A stretch of DNA of 64,000 nt from Mimachlamys varia (taxonomy: Eukaryota; Mollusca; Bivalvia; Pectinida; Pectinidae): NCBI GenBank assembly GCA_947623455.1, contig OX392538.1, forward strand, positions 1,860,001 through 1,924,000. Reading direction: 5' to 3'. Below the pieces are notes generated by a model. That model was not told where the DNA came from. It saw only the letters and a list, made by a program, of their open reading frames with translations, and searched no databases. The first letter of the stretch is position 1; each line of letters starts with the position of its first letter. Made by a program: the position numbers and the translations under genes. Positions 1 to 15,400 of the stretch are shown piece after piece.

Positions 1-431
1 GATCCAGGTACACAGCTACAATTACCTTAAATATTGACTATATGTACAGAATTTAACTTTCAAGAGAAAATGCTAATATGGTAGTTCAGAGGGTTGATTA
101 GCTACAACTCACAAAATAATGACCAGGAATTAACTTAGTTACAAGACGGAAAACTGCCATCAAAGTGTAATTGTTGATGTTTTACAAGAATGGCTTACCT
201 TTCTGTGGAGAGTCATTCAGAATCGATTACATTTTAGTAAAACACTGGTATTAACATCATCTAGCATTGTGTAATGTTTTAAATTCATAATCAAACAAAA
301 ACGTAAGGATTTAATATAGTCTTCTACAATGTCACACAAAAACGAAGCAATGAAAATAAAATTCAACAAATCAAAGCTGTCACAACATAAGTATATGAAT
401 TACTATGTAACACACACAACTCAATCCACAC

Positions 432-3400
432 CTGTCGGACACTCCAGTGTAGTCTACCGATCTGGCTGTCAGTATAGTTGTGGGGGTATAATAATTCAGT
501 AACCACTCTATATTAGGACTTTTTTTACTTTCTATCTGCTTTTATTTTATGTTGATTAATTTTTCTTAATGTTATTTTGCTTAAATGCTGAAGTCGAGTT
601 AGCGTTTTTGTTGATTGTTTTGTAATGAGTTTGTCTGAAGTTTGTGACTCGTGTGTAGTGAATGATGGTAAAGTTAAATATGTTGTAATTATAAGCTGGT
701 GTGATCCTCTGTGATCATGATGTACCGGTTTTATGATTATAATGCGGTTTTGTGATGAAGGTGTGTCTTTTTTCGTTATCATTCGTTGTAGTTTTGTAAT
801 GAATGTGCTCTGAGTTAGTGAGACTGTCGTTTAATGAGTGAGTGTAATTTTAGCGAGACACAACACACACAGCACACGGTGTACCATGTAGAGGCTGGGG
901 TTTCTCATCGCCTCCACTTTCTGTTTCAAGGTCTTGGCTTTAGCCATACGCTGGAACCACACAGGGATACAACAGTTCTATACATTACTCCAGCTTATCG
1001 GTGATAACATCCCATAATACAGCTTAAATTTTATTTTTTCATCATTAACATTTCATATTTTAAATCTGAAACATATATATACACCACATGGCTGTACCGA
1101 GTTAATCCTGGTGTAACACTTAATTATTTTACTGCCCACTCTCAGCATTTAAGCGAATAAAAAGAGCTGCACTAAGTACGTAGAATGATAAAATCTATAG
1201 CTGGTCAGTACCTATCATTACCATAATCAAACAATGTAAACAAGTGAAAAATCAACACGAAAAAAGATGAAAACTTTTAAATCTTTAGTGAGAGTAAAAC
1301 ATTGGTGATTACTTATAAAACAGACTCAGTGATTGTTGTAAACATTGGTGAGTTATTGTAAAACATCTGTGAATGGTGGGAAATATATATTAATAAACTA
1401 ACAATGAATTAGGTATATACAGCATGTAACACTGCCATCTCTCTGATACTCAAACAATACGGCCACAACTAAAAATATGTTTGTTTTGTGGAACCTACAC
1501 AATATCTTATTTATTTTGAGAATTTTTACATCCTCACATGGCCTTACAACCTTCGGTGGACGAGAAAAGATAGGAAAGAGAGGAGAAGGGATAAAGTATG
1601 TAGGAGGAAAGACACGGGGAATGGGTTGAGAGGGTGGATATAGGAGTTGTCTAGCCTAACAACCTACTTGGTCGCTAAAGTTTGGATGACGACCCCTTAG
1701 CCTAAAGTTGTCCCACCAAGAAAACGGTGGGCAAACACAATATCAAAAAAATATTGTTTTACAAACAGATTTTAAAAGACATAAAAAGCTTCAAAAAAAT
1801 AAAGAAAATAAAAAGAATAGAAGGGGCAATCTACATCAACATCGTTGGTTGTCCGACTGAGTATAGATTTACACTAAACAAACTTATTTTTAACGCTGGC
1901 CTTAAACACGTGACACAGTCACCTCTCTGATGACTGTATATCAGTTTATTGACAGGTACAAAGGGAGCTAATTACAGGTAGGTGACCACTACATGTCCAC
2001 TGTCCTGTGACACCTGGAGCGGGTTAACACGGGGCTTACGTCACAGTGTGTGAATGGTTTTTCAGGTGAGATATGGAAAATAAAAATGTTTCACTCACAT
2101 TCTGACCCTTGTAAAATAGAAACCAGGAAATTTGTCAAGGATTGTCTTAATACACTGTCATCACAGAGTGCAATGTGTCAGGCATTCAAATATCCTCACA
2201 AACTTAATGAGTTGTCTCCCTTCAACTCTACATTATGTTTGCCCCCATACATGGTCAGGCATTTAAATATCCTTATATATTTAAAGTTGTCTCCCTCAAA
2301 TTAACCTCTACATGATGTGAAATCCTGTTATTCTGAACCCTTCACCGCTAGCTGATGTCTGAAGTATGATTTTAAAATACTGCCTTTGGTGATATGAGGA
2401 ACATTTGTTTTGAGTAAATCTGAATTGTACTATTCTATTGAACATGAAGATGAATTTGTAATTTCGTCTCAGACATATGTAGGACTTCTTGAAAAACACT
2501 AAAACTAAAACTACTCCATTCACGTCTCCGTACCTGGAACGTGTCCTCCAGTAGTTTGGTCATCAGTGGCGTCTGGGTGTTAACAAACTCTGAGGCGTCC
2601 TGCATTTGGAGCATGAATGCCTCTCCCGCAGCAGACACGTTCTCCTCGTTCTTCTCTTCCTCGGGAGTCAGCTGGCGATACCCCATTCTAATCACCTACA
2701 ACAGCATCAGGGTTCAAGTTTAATTCTCATCCAGCTAACTATCAGTTGTCAATATTCAGGTTAAAGTTTGTTTATCATCATAATTCAAAGTCAGTTCTCC
2801 ATAGCCAAGTTGAAGGTCAGTTATCAATAGCCAAGTTCAAGGTCAATTATCAATAGCACAAGGTCAACTGTTTAAACAGTTGTGCATTGCCAATTTTAAT
2901 GCAGATTCCCAAAGAATATTCCAAGTATGTTTTCATCAATAAGTTTAAAAACAATTGTCTATAATACAAATTCAATTTCAGTAGTACTATCTGGTGCCAA
3001 GGTCACCCATCAATTGCCATAAATACCCAAGGTCAACATTCAACAGTTTAAATAATATGAAAAACACAAACTGAAGGCCTCCATCAGTATTAGTATAGAT
3101 ATCAGCCACATTGTGTTTTCATATATGTATTTTATAAACCTACGACATCAATGTCAAGAATCTCGGTCTTGAATTATCCTTCTAAATCATATCTGGATTT
3201 TACCTGGACTTTATCTGAACAGTTACCTCAAACAAGGACTTGATGTACTCCATTCTTTGTTGGTACTGGGGAGCATTCTTCTTGTAAATCGTGAAGTTCT
3301 TGGCAAATCTGGCAAACGCATCCACAGAAGCTCGCTTGTCCTTCATGTTCTGTAATCACACCAGAGATAAAGTCACAATTCTGGGACACCAAGTAAAGAG

Positions 3401-6400
3401 TACAAGGTTACAGAGATACAGTCACAAGTTAAATGCCCAACAGATATGTTTTTCATCTAGAATCAAATACAAAACATTTGAAGGGAGAAGAACAGATATG
3501 GACCCTCATTGACACTTACACTAAGCCCCGCCCTGAATTACCTTCGATTTGAGCCTCGTTGAATTTTCCCCTTACCTGTAGGACCTCCTCCATCTCCTCA
3601 CTGACACAAACACTAAGCCCCGCCCTGAATAACGTACGATTCGAGCTTCAGTGAATTATCATCCCTCACCTGTAGGACCTCCTCCATCTCCTCACTGACA
3701 CTAACACTAAGCCCCGCCCTGAATAACGTATGATTTGAGCCCCAGTAAATTATCATCCCTCACCTGTAGGACCTCCTCCATCTCCTCACTGACACTTACA
3801 CTAAGCCCCGCCCTGAATAACGTATGATTTGAGCCCCAGTAAATTATCATCCCTCACCTGTAGGACCTCCTCCATCTCCTCACTGACACTTACACTAAGC
3901 CCCGCCCTGAATAACGTATGATTTGAGCCCCAGTAAATTATCATCCCTCACCTGTAGGACCTCCTCCATCTCCTCACTGACACTTACACTAAGCCCTGCC
4001 CTGAATAACGTACGATTTGAGCCCCAGTAAATTATCAACCCTTACCTGTAGGACCTCTTCCATCTCCTCACAGAAACTAGTCGCCAACATCTTAGCTTCC
4101 TCTGCTACGAAGGTCACGACCTCCTGGTAGATGTCGTTCAGTCGAGGGAGGAGTACCTCATGAATGGCCATACAGTCAATGTAGAACAGGTTGTTCTCTG
4201 TGGAGAAACTCTTGTCGAAGTTTCGAATTCGTTCAGACCACTGCCGTAGCTCCGTGAGTCTTTGCTGTGGTAAAAATAAAGAGACTAGGATAATGTTCTG
4301 GATTCAAAGATTTCCAGAAAGTTGGAGTAGAATCTCCTGGGGTCAACTTTTTATTTGGTAATGCTCAGTTAGTGATTCCTCACAATATTGTACCTTGTTT
4401 TGTTTCTATTGATTTAGAGTGTAATTTATTTTAGAGCGAACACTGAAGAAGAGAGTACAAAAGGGTATTTCACAAACTGTAAAAAAACAATGATTTAAAC
4501 CTTGTCAGGCCATGTTTGATTTAAAGAAAAAATTCCTTGAAATTAGAATCCATGATAAAAATTATCCGTGGCCAAAGGAAAGGATTTTGATGTAAATGAT
4601 TTGATCAATATCAAAACAGTATGGAAGCTTCAATACGTCGGTTTTCACTTGTATAATTTGAAGGTTATATGATAATTAACAAATATTTTATTGGTAGTGT
4701 TTCACTGACTGATTCCAGTTCCAGTGAAAAGGTTCAATTTGAATGTGACACTGACCCCTTACATATAATGGGGTTAAGGTGGAGGGGGTTCCCACGTTCC
4801 CTCCTTTTCATATAACAAAGAAAAGTGTTCATATAGGAAAACAATGGCAAACCAAAAAGATTTTATTAATTTTTGTACCTCAATAGTGTAAGCGGCCATC
4901 CCCTTGAACTCCTTTAATGATTTGTCGTTCCATTTCTTACAGAACTGGTGTATGGGGTGGATCCATGAGGCACGCTCACAGTACTCATCTATTTCCTCAA
5001 GGCCCGCACAAATAATCTTACTGTGTTCCTGGAGGGCTAGCTGATACTCCGTACTGTAACAACGCGCAATGTCATATCATGTCAGTAAATAAACAAATTA
5101 AGACCTTAATGACAATAATGAATGAACTTTTTACCATTTTTGTCCTACATTCATAGGTTTCTTGTGTACTGGGGTTAATGTATCGCCTAATAGATTATCA
5201 CAGTGTTACTCACTCCTTGTCCAGCCTGTCCTCTAGGTTAGCCCTGGACAGTGGATCGTACTGCCAATTGAACCCCTCCCCCACATCCTATAATGTATTC
5301 GTGTTACTCACTCCTTGTCCAGCTTGACCTCTAGGTTAGCTTTGGACGGTGGGTCATACTGCCCCTTGAACCCCTCCTCCACATCCTATAATGGATTATC
5401 ACAGTGTTACTCACTCCTTGTCCAGCTTGTCCTTTAGGTTAGCCTAAGACAGTGGGTCATATTGCCCCATGAACCCCTCCCCCACATCCTATAATAGATT
5501 ATCACAGTGTTACTCACTCCTTGTCCAGCTTGTCCTCTAGGTTAGCCTTGGACAGTGGGTCGTACTGACCCATGAACCCTTCCCCACATCCTATAATGGA
5601 TTATCACAGTGTTACTTACTCCTTGTCCAGCTTGTCCTCTAGGTTAGCCTTAGACAGTGGGTCGTACTGACCCATGAACCCTTCCCCACATCCTATAATA
5701 GATTATCACAGTGTTACTCACTCCTTGTCCAGCTTGTCCTCTACGTTAGCCTTGGACAGTGGGTCGTACTGCTCCATGAACCCCTCCCCCACATCCTATA
5801 ATAGATTATCACAGTGTTACTCACTCCTTGTCCAGCTTGTCCTCTAGGTTAGCCTTGGACAGTGGGTCGTACTGCCCCATGAACCCCTCCCCCACATCCT
5901 ATAATAGATTATCACAGTGTTACTCACTCCTTGTCCAGCTTGTCCTCTAGGTTAGCCTTGGACAGTGGGTCATACTGCCCCATAAACCCCTCCCCCATAA
6001 CCACCAGTCGTCCTTCATCAGCCCGATGTACAAGGTCAGGGGTCGCGACCCCCATTACATCCTCTTCTTTGGTCACTGTCTCTGTAACAACCAATGACAG
6101 ATCATAACTTCTAGTCTCCACAGCAACATTTTATTAACCAATCAAAGATGATAATTCGGCACAACCAGGCTTCATATTATAACTCTTAGTTTCCACCTCA
6201 GGAAAATTGGCATGTGTAGATTGAGGCGTCCAGACGTACTTGACCAAAACTTAAAGGCTGGCTTATGTTAGTTTAAGTTATATCTGTAAGAACAATATCA
6301 ATCTAGATGCAGATTTTAAGATATATTTTATAATTTAGTAGACATGTGTGAGAAAGACATAATGTCCTTGATATACTGTAATATATCCTCCACAACTGTG

Positions 6401-9400
6401 CATTCTTAACTCTGCCTATAATTTGGTCCAATCACATTCATTTATATTTTGGAATATTTCTGAGCCATCTATATTGTTTCAACCCAATACAGGAATGTAG
6501 TCCAAGGAATGAGTTGAATATACAAATTTATTACTGGGCCCTCATTATCAACAAATGATGACACACCAATTTAACTGTAACATAGACTTACCCTGAAGGG
6601 GGAGGTCAGGTAATGGTACCCCCTTTATAACATAGACTTACCCTGATGGGGGAGGTCAGGTAAAGGTACCCCGTCATAACGTAGACTTACCCTGACGGGG
6701 GAGGTCAGGTAATGGTACCCTGTCATAACATAGACTTACCCTGACGGGGGAGGTCAGGTAATGGTACCCTGTCATAACATAGACTTACCCTGATGGGGGA
6801 GGTCAGGTAATGGTACCCCATCATAACATAGACTTACCCTGACGGGGGAGGTCAGGTAATGGTACCCTGTCATAACATAGACTTACCCTGACGGGGGAGG
6901 TCAGGTAATGGTACCCCCCTTCATAACATAGACTTACCCTGACGGGGGAGGTCAGGTAATGGTACCCCATCATAACATAGACTTACCCTGACGGGGGAGG
7001 TCAGGTAATGGTACCCCATCATAACATAGACTTACCCTGACGGGGGAGGCCAGGTAATGGTACCCCATCATAACATAGACTTACCCTGACGGGGGAGGCC
7101 AGGTAATGGTACCCCATCATAACATAGACTTACCCTGACGGGGGAGGTCAGGTAATGGTACCCATCATAACATAGACTTACCCTGACGGGGGAGGTCAGG
7201 TAATGGTACCCCATCATAACATAGACTTACCCTGACGGGGGAGGTCAGGTAATGGTACCCCATCATAACGTAGACTTACCCTGACGGGGGAGGTCAGGTA
7301 ATGGTACCCCATCATAACATAGACTTACCCTGACGGGGGAGGTCAGGTAATGGTACCCCATCATAACATAGACTTACCCTGACGGGGGAGGTCAGGTAAT
7401 GGTACCCCATCATAACATAGACTTACCCTGACGGGGGAGGTCAGGTAATGGTACCCCATCATCCCCGAGAACTGACTTGGATATTCCTACTTGGGACTCC
7501 ACATCTGTTGCCTCTCCTGTGGTTGTCTCCCCTGCAGTTGTCTCCCCTGCTGGTGTTGCCTGGGATGACATGGCTTTGTCTCGGTCACCAAGGTTACAGT
7601 GACTGTCCTGCTTCAGAGAACTCTTTGCGGTACTTTTCCTCCTCTCGGGTGCAATCCTAGATAGAATAGTGCCAGGCCAGTATTATAATATAATACATGT
7701 CAGGAATCAACATCAATTTCCATGTGAACTACCGAAGTTAGTAAAATACCTGCTGAATAATTCTAGGATTTTTTCCCGATATTTTTCTTAAACCCTTTGG
7801 AGTGACAACAAACCCCTGTCTGTGTTGTTACATTGGCCTTATCAGTACAAGACGGTATAACCTGATTCGACAGAGTCACACTTATAACTTACCTAACATT
7901 TTCTGATTCGACAGAGTTACACTTATTACTTACCTAACATTTTCCACAGACTTAGCTGCATCAGATTTAGTTGGAGCAGAAGATTCTGTGTCGTCTCCCA
8001 GCGTGTCCTGATCAGGGGGGACCGACCCGTCGATGGGGATGGCATTACTGGTAAGTACGTTAGGGATACCCTTCAGTGTGCTGGCCAGGACCTTAGTGAA
8101 CCGGTCCGAGGGAGGGGACAGCCCCAACACATCTGTAACAGGAATACATCAGTCTAGTTACTATACATCACAGTCAGTTGGTTCTTCTTAACATCAGCAC
8201 ATACACAGTTCAGTGACAGTGGTGTGTATGATGTTTAATGCAATCAAAATTTTTCTTTCCAGTTGTTTTCCTGTCTGTACAAATTGTTTTGAAAGTCAAA
8301 CTTTTCAAGCAACTTTTCAACGTGAAATCTTGTCCATTTCAAACTTAGAAAAAAATATGGTGTGAAATTTAAAACTCCAAACATTTGATGACTTTTTTAA
8401 TCAATTATAAAATCTCAAATTCAATCGAAAAACTTCCGAATCAGGAGGGTAAAATAATGACTTATAAAAGTTGTGGCTACCTTGTTTGGTGATGATGAGG
8501 TTGGCTTTAAAGAATCCCTCCCTGGGTGCCTCGTCGCCGATCTTGAGGACTTGATCCACGAAGGAGATGACCTGGTTCTTACAGATATAAAACATGTGTT
8601 CCACAATCACCTGGTCCACCAGCTTCACAAAGTTACCGAGGCGTCTACAACAAAACAACGAGATTATACTGTGTTAACATCAGCTTCACAAAGTTACCGA
8701 GGCGTCTACAACAAAACAACAAGGTTATACTCTGTTAACACCAGCTTCACAAAGTTACCGAGGCGTCTACAACCAAACAACAAGGTTATACTCTGTCAAC
8801 ACCAGCTTCACAAAGTTACCTAGGCGCCTACAACAACCAGGTTATACTCTGTTAACACCAGCTTCACAAAGTTACCTAGGCGTCTACAACCAAACAACAA
8901 GGTTATACTCTGTCAACACCAGCTTCACAAAGTTACCTAGGCGTCTACAACCAAACAATAAGGTTATACTCTGTTAACACCAGCTTCACAAAGTTACCGA
9001 GGCGTCTACAACAAAACAACGAGATTATACTGTGTTAACATCAGCTTCACAAAGTTACCTAGGCGTCTACAACAACCAAATTATACTCTGTTAGCACGAG
9101 CTTCACAAAGTTACCGAGGCGTCTACAACCAAACAACAAGGTTATACTCTGTCAACACCAGCTTCACAAAGTTACCTAGGCGTCTACAACCAAACAATAA
9201 GGTTATACTCTGTTAACACCAGCTTCACAAAGTTACCGAGGCGTCTACAACAAAACAACGAGATTATACTGTGTTAACATCAGCTTCACAAAGTTACCTA
9301 GGCGTCTACAACAACCAAATTATACTCTGTTAGCACGAGCTTCACAAAGTTACCCAGGCGCCTACAACCAAACAACAAGGTTATACTCTGTTAACACCAG

Positions 9401-12400
9401 CTTCACAAAGTTACCTAGGCGTCTACAACCAAACAACAAGGTTATACTCTGTTAACACCAGCTTCACAAAGTTACCTAGGCGTCTACAACAACCAAATTA
9501 TACTCTGTTAGCACGAGCTTCACAAAGTTACCCAGGCGCCTACAACCAAACAACAAGGTTATACTCTGTTAACACCAGCTTCACAAAGTTACCTAGGCAC
9601 CTACAACCAAACAACAAGGTTATACTCTGTTAACACCAGCTTCACAAAGTTACCTAGGCGCCTACAACCAAACAACAAGGTTATACTCTGTTAAAACCAG
9701 CTTCACAAAGTTACCCAGGCGCCTACAACCAAACAACCTGGTTATACTCTGTTAAAACCAGCTTCACAAAGTTACCCAGGGGCCTACAACCAAACAACCA
9801 GGTTATACTCTGTTAACACCAGCTTCACAAAGTTACCTAGGCGCCTACAACCAAACAACCAGGTTATACTCTGTTAACACCAGCTTCACAAAGTTACCCA
9901 GGGGCCTACAACCAAACAACAAGGTTATACTCTGTTAACACCAGCTTCACAAAGTTACCCAGGCGCCTACAACCAAACAACAAGGTTATACTCTGTTAAC
10001 ACCAGCTTCACAAAGTTACCTAGGCGCCTACAACAAAACAACCAGGTTATACTCTGTTAAAACCAGCTTCACAAAGTTACCTAGGCGCCTAAAACCAAAC
10101 AACGAGATTATACTCTTACTGTCTTTCCTTTCAGCAGAATTGATGACAAGGGACCTAAAGGTAGGGAGTTCCTCTACCATTATAATGTTACTATAAGTAG
10201 AATTGTAAATGATTGATTCCACAAAAGTAAATTGCCACAAACTTGTTGTGTTGCTGAAATCACGAAAGTTAGAAGCCAAGGAAGTTGGTTTACAGTAATC
10301 TGTTTAAAACTCAGACACCAGATCTGTGATGATGAGTATAAGTCCTGTGCTATCAGACCTTTAATACCTGAATTGCTACTGGTTAATATAGTAGGAATGA
10401 TAACTATATATGGTATGTTTATGATACATGATGATAACCCCGACGGATACCAACCCTGTCTCACTCCTTACTATCAGACCTCTAATACCTGAATTGCTAT
10501 TGGTTTACATATCAGGAATGATAACTACATATATATATGGTATGTTTATGATACGGTGATGATTATTCTGACGGATACGAACCCTGTTTCACTCCTTGCT
10601 TTACGAAGGTTTTCTGCTCTGTTCTCCTTTTTCACTCTCTGCATGTGAAGCGAGTCCTTTGAGCTAAAAGTAAAAAAAAAACCCATCATTTTCTTAATTA
10701 TTTACTGTCAATCATGTCATGCTGAGAAGTTACTTCTGTTAGGCCTGATGTAATAAAAGGCGATGAATGGTATCCACTCTGTTTCAACTGGACTCTATCC
10801 GTTTTTGTATTGATTGTTTAAGAATTGTAAATCTATATACTGTACAACGCTTTACAGTGATTTATGTTAGCTAGATAGGGCGCATTATCAAATGTTGTAT
10901 ATATATTTTTTATTTTAATCCATTTAGGATTTTTGTCTATGTCACCCTGGTCAAATCCTCCTTAATTCTTACTGACTCAGCTAGGGAGAATTGGTATCTG
11001 TGTGATCTCTTGACCAATTCTTACTGACTCAGCTAGGGAGAATTGGTATCTGTGTGATCTCTTGACCAATTCTTACTGACTCAGCTAGGGAGAATTGGTA
11101 TCTGTGTGATCTCTTGACCAAACAATAAATTAATTAATATGAAATAAGTAAAATTTCTATAACTGTGAACTCTAAAATGCAGCAAGCACATGATCCCACT
11201 CGTGCACCCAACAGTTAAAAAAGAAAACACTTTAGCATTTCTTTTACAATTACAATTTCTAACACTTTATTTCTTCATCAATGTCTCTTCTTTGGACATC
11301 TTTTTAGTGGTTATAATAAACAGTGAAGGTATTAAGGATACCACAATATTACAACATGGTACAGGTAAGATACCACAATATTACAACATGGTACAGGTAA
11401 GATACCACAATATTACAACATGGTACAGGTAAGATACCACAATATATTACTTATATACTTACAACACGGTCTTCTTTTTCACCTGGTCCTCGCAGTATTT
11501 CAGTTTTTTAAAGGATTCCTCAGCTGTCACATCCATCACCATCTTACAGTACCTGAATAGGTCAACCTCACAATTAATACATATATCAGATAATTGTAGT
11601 CAGTAGTCTATATTGATTTTTCACACTAAAAGCATTTCTCTAGATTATGCTTGCCTTAATAAGAGTTTCTGTATATTGATTTCTACAGCAAGTATTGTGA
11701 TACACCAATTACCATTGTGCTGATCTGTTTAAATCTGGTTATGCATTAAATATGGTGTGTGCCAAAATAGGTATGCCCAAATTAAGTAACTGACATTCTA
11801 TTATTGTGCTACATTGTAATAACCATCAACTGTATTTATGTTTATAGGTGTATCAGAGGTGATTACCAGCCCAATATCATTTGATAAGAATGTATGAACA
11901 CAGCTGGACAGTCAATTTTTGTTTTCAAACAAGCCAAACCTACAACTGACTGTAATAATAAATAATTTGAGGTTCATATATACCGCTTTATAACAACCTT
12001 AAAGGGCGTCCCAAAGCGGTTCACAAATTATTATCCGTGGTTATAGGGTCTTAGCACCCAGCCAATATCGTTCTCAACTCCCTGGGGAGCATACACCCGG
12101 TGCTGCCATTTCAGCGTTCTCAGCTAGCATTCTACAATTTCTAGCACTACCCAACCATGTACTCATTTACAGCTGAGTAGACTGGAACAAGCAGAGTAAA
12201 GTATCTTGCTCAAGGATACAACACAAGTGTTGTGACCAGGACTCGAACTCGCAACCCTTCGATCAAGAGCCCGGCGTCCTACCACTAGACCACCATGCCT
12301 CCATGATGGTGATTTGATCAGTACGGCTGCATTACCTGAAGAACTTCTCCAGGAATTTCTCTGCTTGTATATTCTTGTAGTTGACATAATTCTCAAAATC

Positions 12401-15400
12401 AGACAGCTGGTAAGTTTTGCTGGAAAACAAACAAAATAAACATAAATATAAAATAAGTAAACATTCAACGTACATGAAAAACTTTCTAGTTTGCTAGAAT
12501 AGGAAATCAATGTGAATGGTAGTTGTTACTTACTCAACATCAAATGGCAGGAACTTGACAGTGATCAGCTCCTTCAGGAGTCTACAAGACAAACACGTTC
12601 AATCAAATTATCAGATTTCAGAGATTTTTACTGTTCACTCAGACACACATATGTGTGTTACAAGAGGTCACATATACCAAGCAAGTTTGACACTCAAATT
12701 ATCAATGGCAAAATTCTTAAGTTAAATTTCTACCTTATGACATGAGGGAACACTTCTCTACAACAGTAATCAACAAGATCTGAAAAGTTTTGTTTTGTTT
12801 AATGTTTTATTCTGAAGCAAGGACCATGTCGTATCGTTAAGCTAATTATGGATATACTGAAGCCTAGCAATAAACAGATGCTTAAATTCAAACAGATGTA
12901 CTTGATACTTCCATCTTTTTCTGTTGGTACTCATTGATTGATAAAGTTGTTTTTGCTGTTTGGAACAAGGACTTAAACTGTACCTGGAGACCTGGAGTAG
13001 GGCGGCACCAAACGCTGGTACAGCGGGTAACAAGTTAGCCGTGAGGTTGTCCTGTCGTCTAAGGAAGTCGAGATACCTCTTGTTGTATCGCCACCTGTAC
13101 AGGGTACACAACAGTACTTGGCAATTGCAGTAAATTCAATATCACGACTCCTTATAGGAAATCTTGGGGCATTCAGTATTTTTTTTTCAAACAAACTTTA
13201 TTAATTTTACAACAATTATGAAACAAATTTATAATATACAACTTATACAAATCACTCTTGTTGGTCTGAATATTAGCGTGTGTAGGGTCTTATTGTGGGA
13301 GGGAACTGTTTGTTTTACTACAAAACATTTACATATTTTTTTCAATATGATTGATATTCCAATACAGACGTGTCGGTGGACTTACTTGCAGAACATTTTC
13401 CTGATGAGGAACTGTTTGAAGAAAGGGATGGATGACACGGCCGACCACAGCACAGCCTCACGCTGCCACTCCGCCAGACTGAGGCTCTGACTCGGCTGGT
13501 CTGGGTAGACATGTAGTACTCCGAAGGTGGAGAACACGTAGTGTTCAGGGTTAGCCTGTAATATCACCAGACAATATGTGAACATCGTCTCACGGAATCG
13601 ACTTCTCTTACAGTAATAAAACAGGAGTTAATACTGGCTCTCACAGACGATACAGAAAAACAAAGTCTTAAGACAACGACCCCTGTACTTACCGTAGCTA
13701 ATTCTTACAACTGAGAGTCAATGAAAAATACTTCTAGATGTAAATCAAATAAAAAATATCTGCAATTCAAAATAAGTTTTTAGCATCATTAGTTGGATTG
13801 CTAGATTCCTTGGTTCCATATTGAAAGCATTAAATCATACAATAATAAAAAGTTTTATAAATTTTGTAAATGCCTTGGCACTGTTATCAGTAAGATTTAC
13901 AACAGGTTTGAACACCATTGACTCAGAACATAAAACTGTCTTATTGGTGAAGCCTGTAGTACAGTCACTAACCTTGTTCTTCGGAACCGAGCGCAGGTCG
14001 TAGGGTCGGTAATGGCGATTCTCCACCTTGTTGAAGTAAATCGACTGTATTTTCCCAATGTGGTGGAGTTTGGCGAAGTATTCGACAGCTTCCCTTCCTG
14101 TCATGTCTATCACTTTCTCCTCCTAATTAACACATGTACACTTACATATCATATGTATGTCGGCAAGGTTTTTAAAACATAAAGCAGAATCCAACTTTAA
14201 ATACCCCCATTTCCCATTAAGGAACCCCCTAAATTCTGAACACCTGGGTCCCCAGGCCTCCCTAAAATGGCAACTGAAAAAAATTCTAGTTTCAAAATAT
14301 AATTGATATATATGACTTTAATACAGAACAAATACTGAAAATTATCATTTATGATGACCCCAAATATTTATCAAGTACAAATTCAACCCCAATATTCAAT
14401 CAATGAGGTCCAAAGGACTCTCAAAGTCATGTTGGGATGTAAAACCCTGAGGTAGGTTTCTCAATGATAATCTTTTTTTAATTATTTACATATTGTATAT
14501 GGCTAGAAACGAAAATGTTTACATCAACATATTCTTGTACACAGAATCTTAGCTTGTTATACCTGTACACGGGGCGTCTTTCCATCCTTCTGACCGCCCG
14601 ACAGTGAGGAGACAGAACTACGAGGGGTCGGTTTGTTTGTAGCTTGCACTTCTTTCTTCGTCTGTAACACAACAATCAAAAAAATTTGTTTGTCTTTTTC
14701 TCAGACTTATGATTCAAGATAGCAGTTATAATAGTGTTCAATATTATTTAAATGAAGGTATCAAGTTTTACATAATACAAAATCTTTATTAAATACTTTG
14801 AACAAAATATTCAACATGTCATTTTAGACAACAAGAGGTATACAGGGCATGTAGAACTGATGTTGAAATATGAACAGTAGATTGTTGAAATGTGGGTCAA
14901 AGTAACTTATTTCAACAAACTTAGTAATCATCCACCTGAAACAGCTAAAGGCAGAAACATACAGAAAAAAATAATACTGGACTGTACCTCATCTGGTGGG
15001 TCAATGATATCTGTGGCAAGTGCCGTGGTGACTGTCCCAAAATGATGGCTCCAAATAGACTCTCCTGAAAAGCATGCAATAATATTTATATAAAATCTGT
15101 ATTTGCGGCTCAAAATACTCTTCCAAATTGTCTAGTGATATATACAGATTTCTTTTTCTCTTTCGATTGTCAAAGAGTGGACATATAATTTATCAACCTT
15201 TGTCAGCAACCATCTCAAACTGATAACTTTCAAACTGACCAGTAGGATTACTAATGTCTCAGAAACTATATCATGAATTCCTTAAGCGTTTGGATCAGTG
15301 GATGTAGCTAAATCAAACATATGGGTCAAAGAAGAAATATCAACAGTAGTTTTCCAAAAAACACTGGATCCTTATAAATGGATATTTATAGGATAGGAAT

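Noticed and set aside
8473..8823. Plus-strand 116-residue frame
   Set aside because: Antisense of dynein exon 8644-8481 plus the start of the acceptor array.
3510..10105. CRISPR-like arrays
   Set aside because: Units are contiguous with no unique spacers of constant length, contain eukaryotic splice sites, and sit in an animal gene.
10028..10279. Extra dynein exon near the array (a 35-nt piece between TTTAG and GTAAGAG)
   Set aside because: It has plausible splice sites but leaves phase 0, which does not fit the phase-2 exon at 8644.
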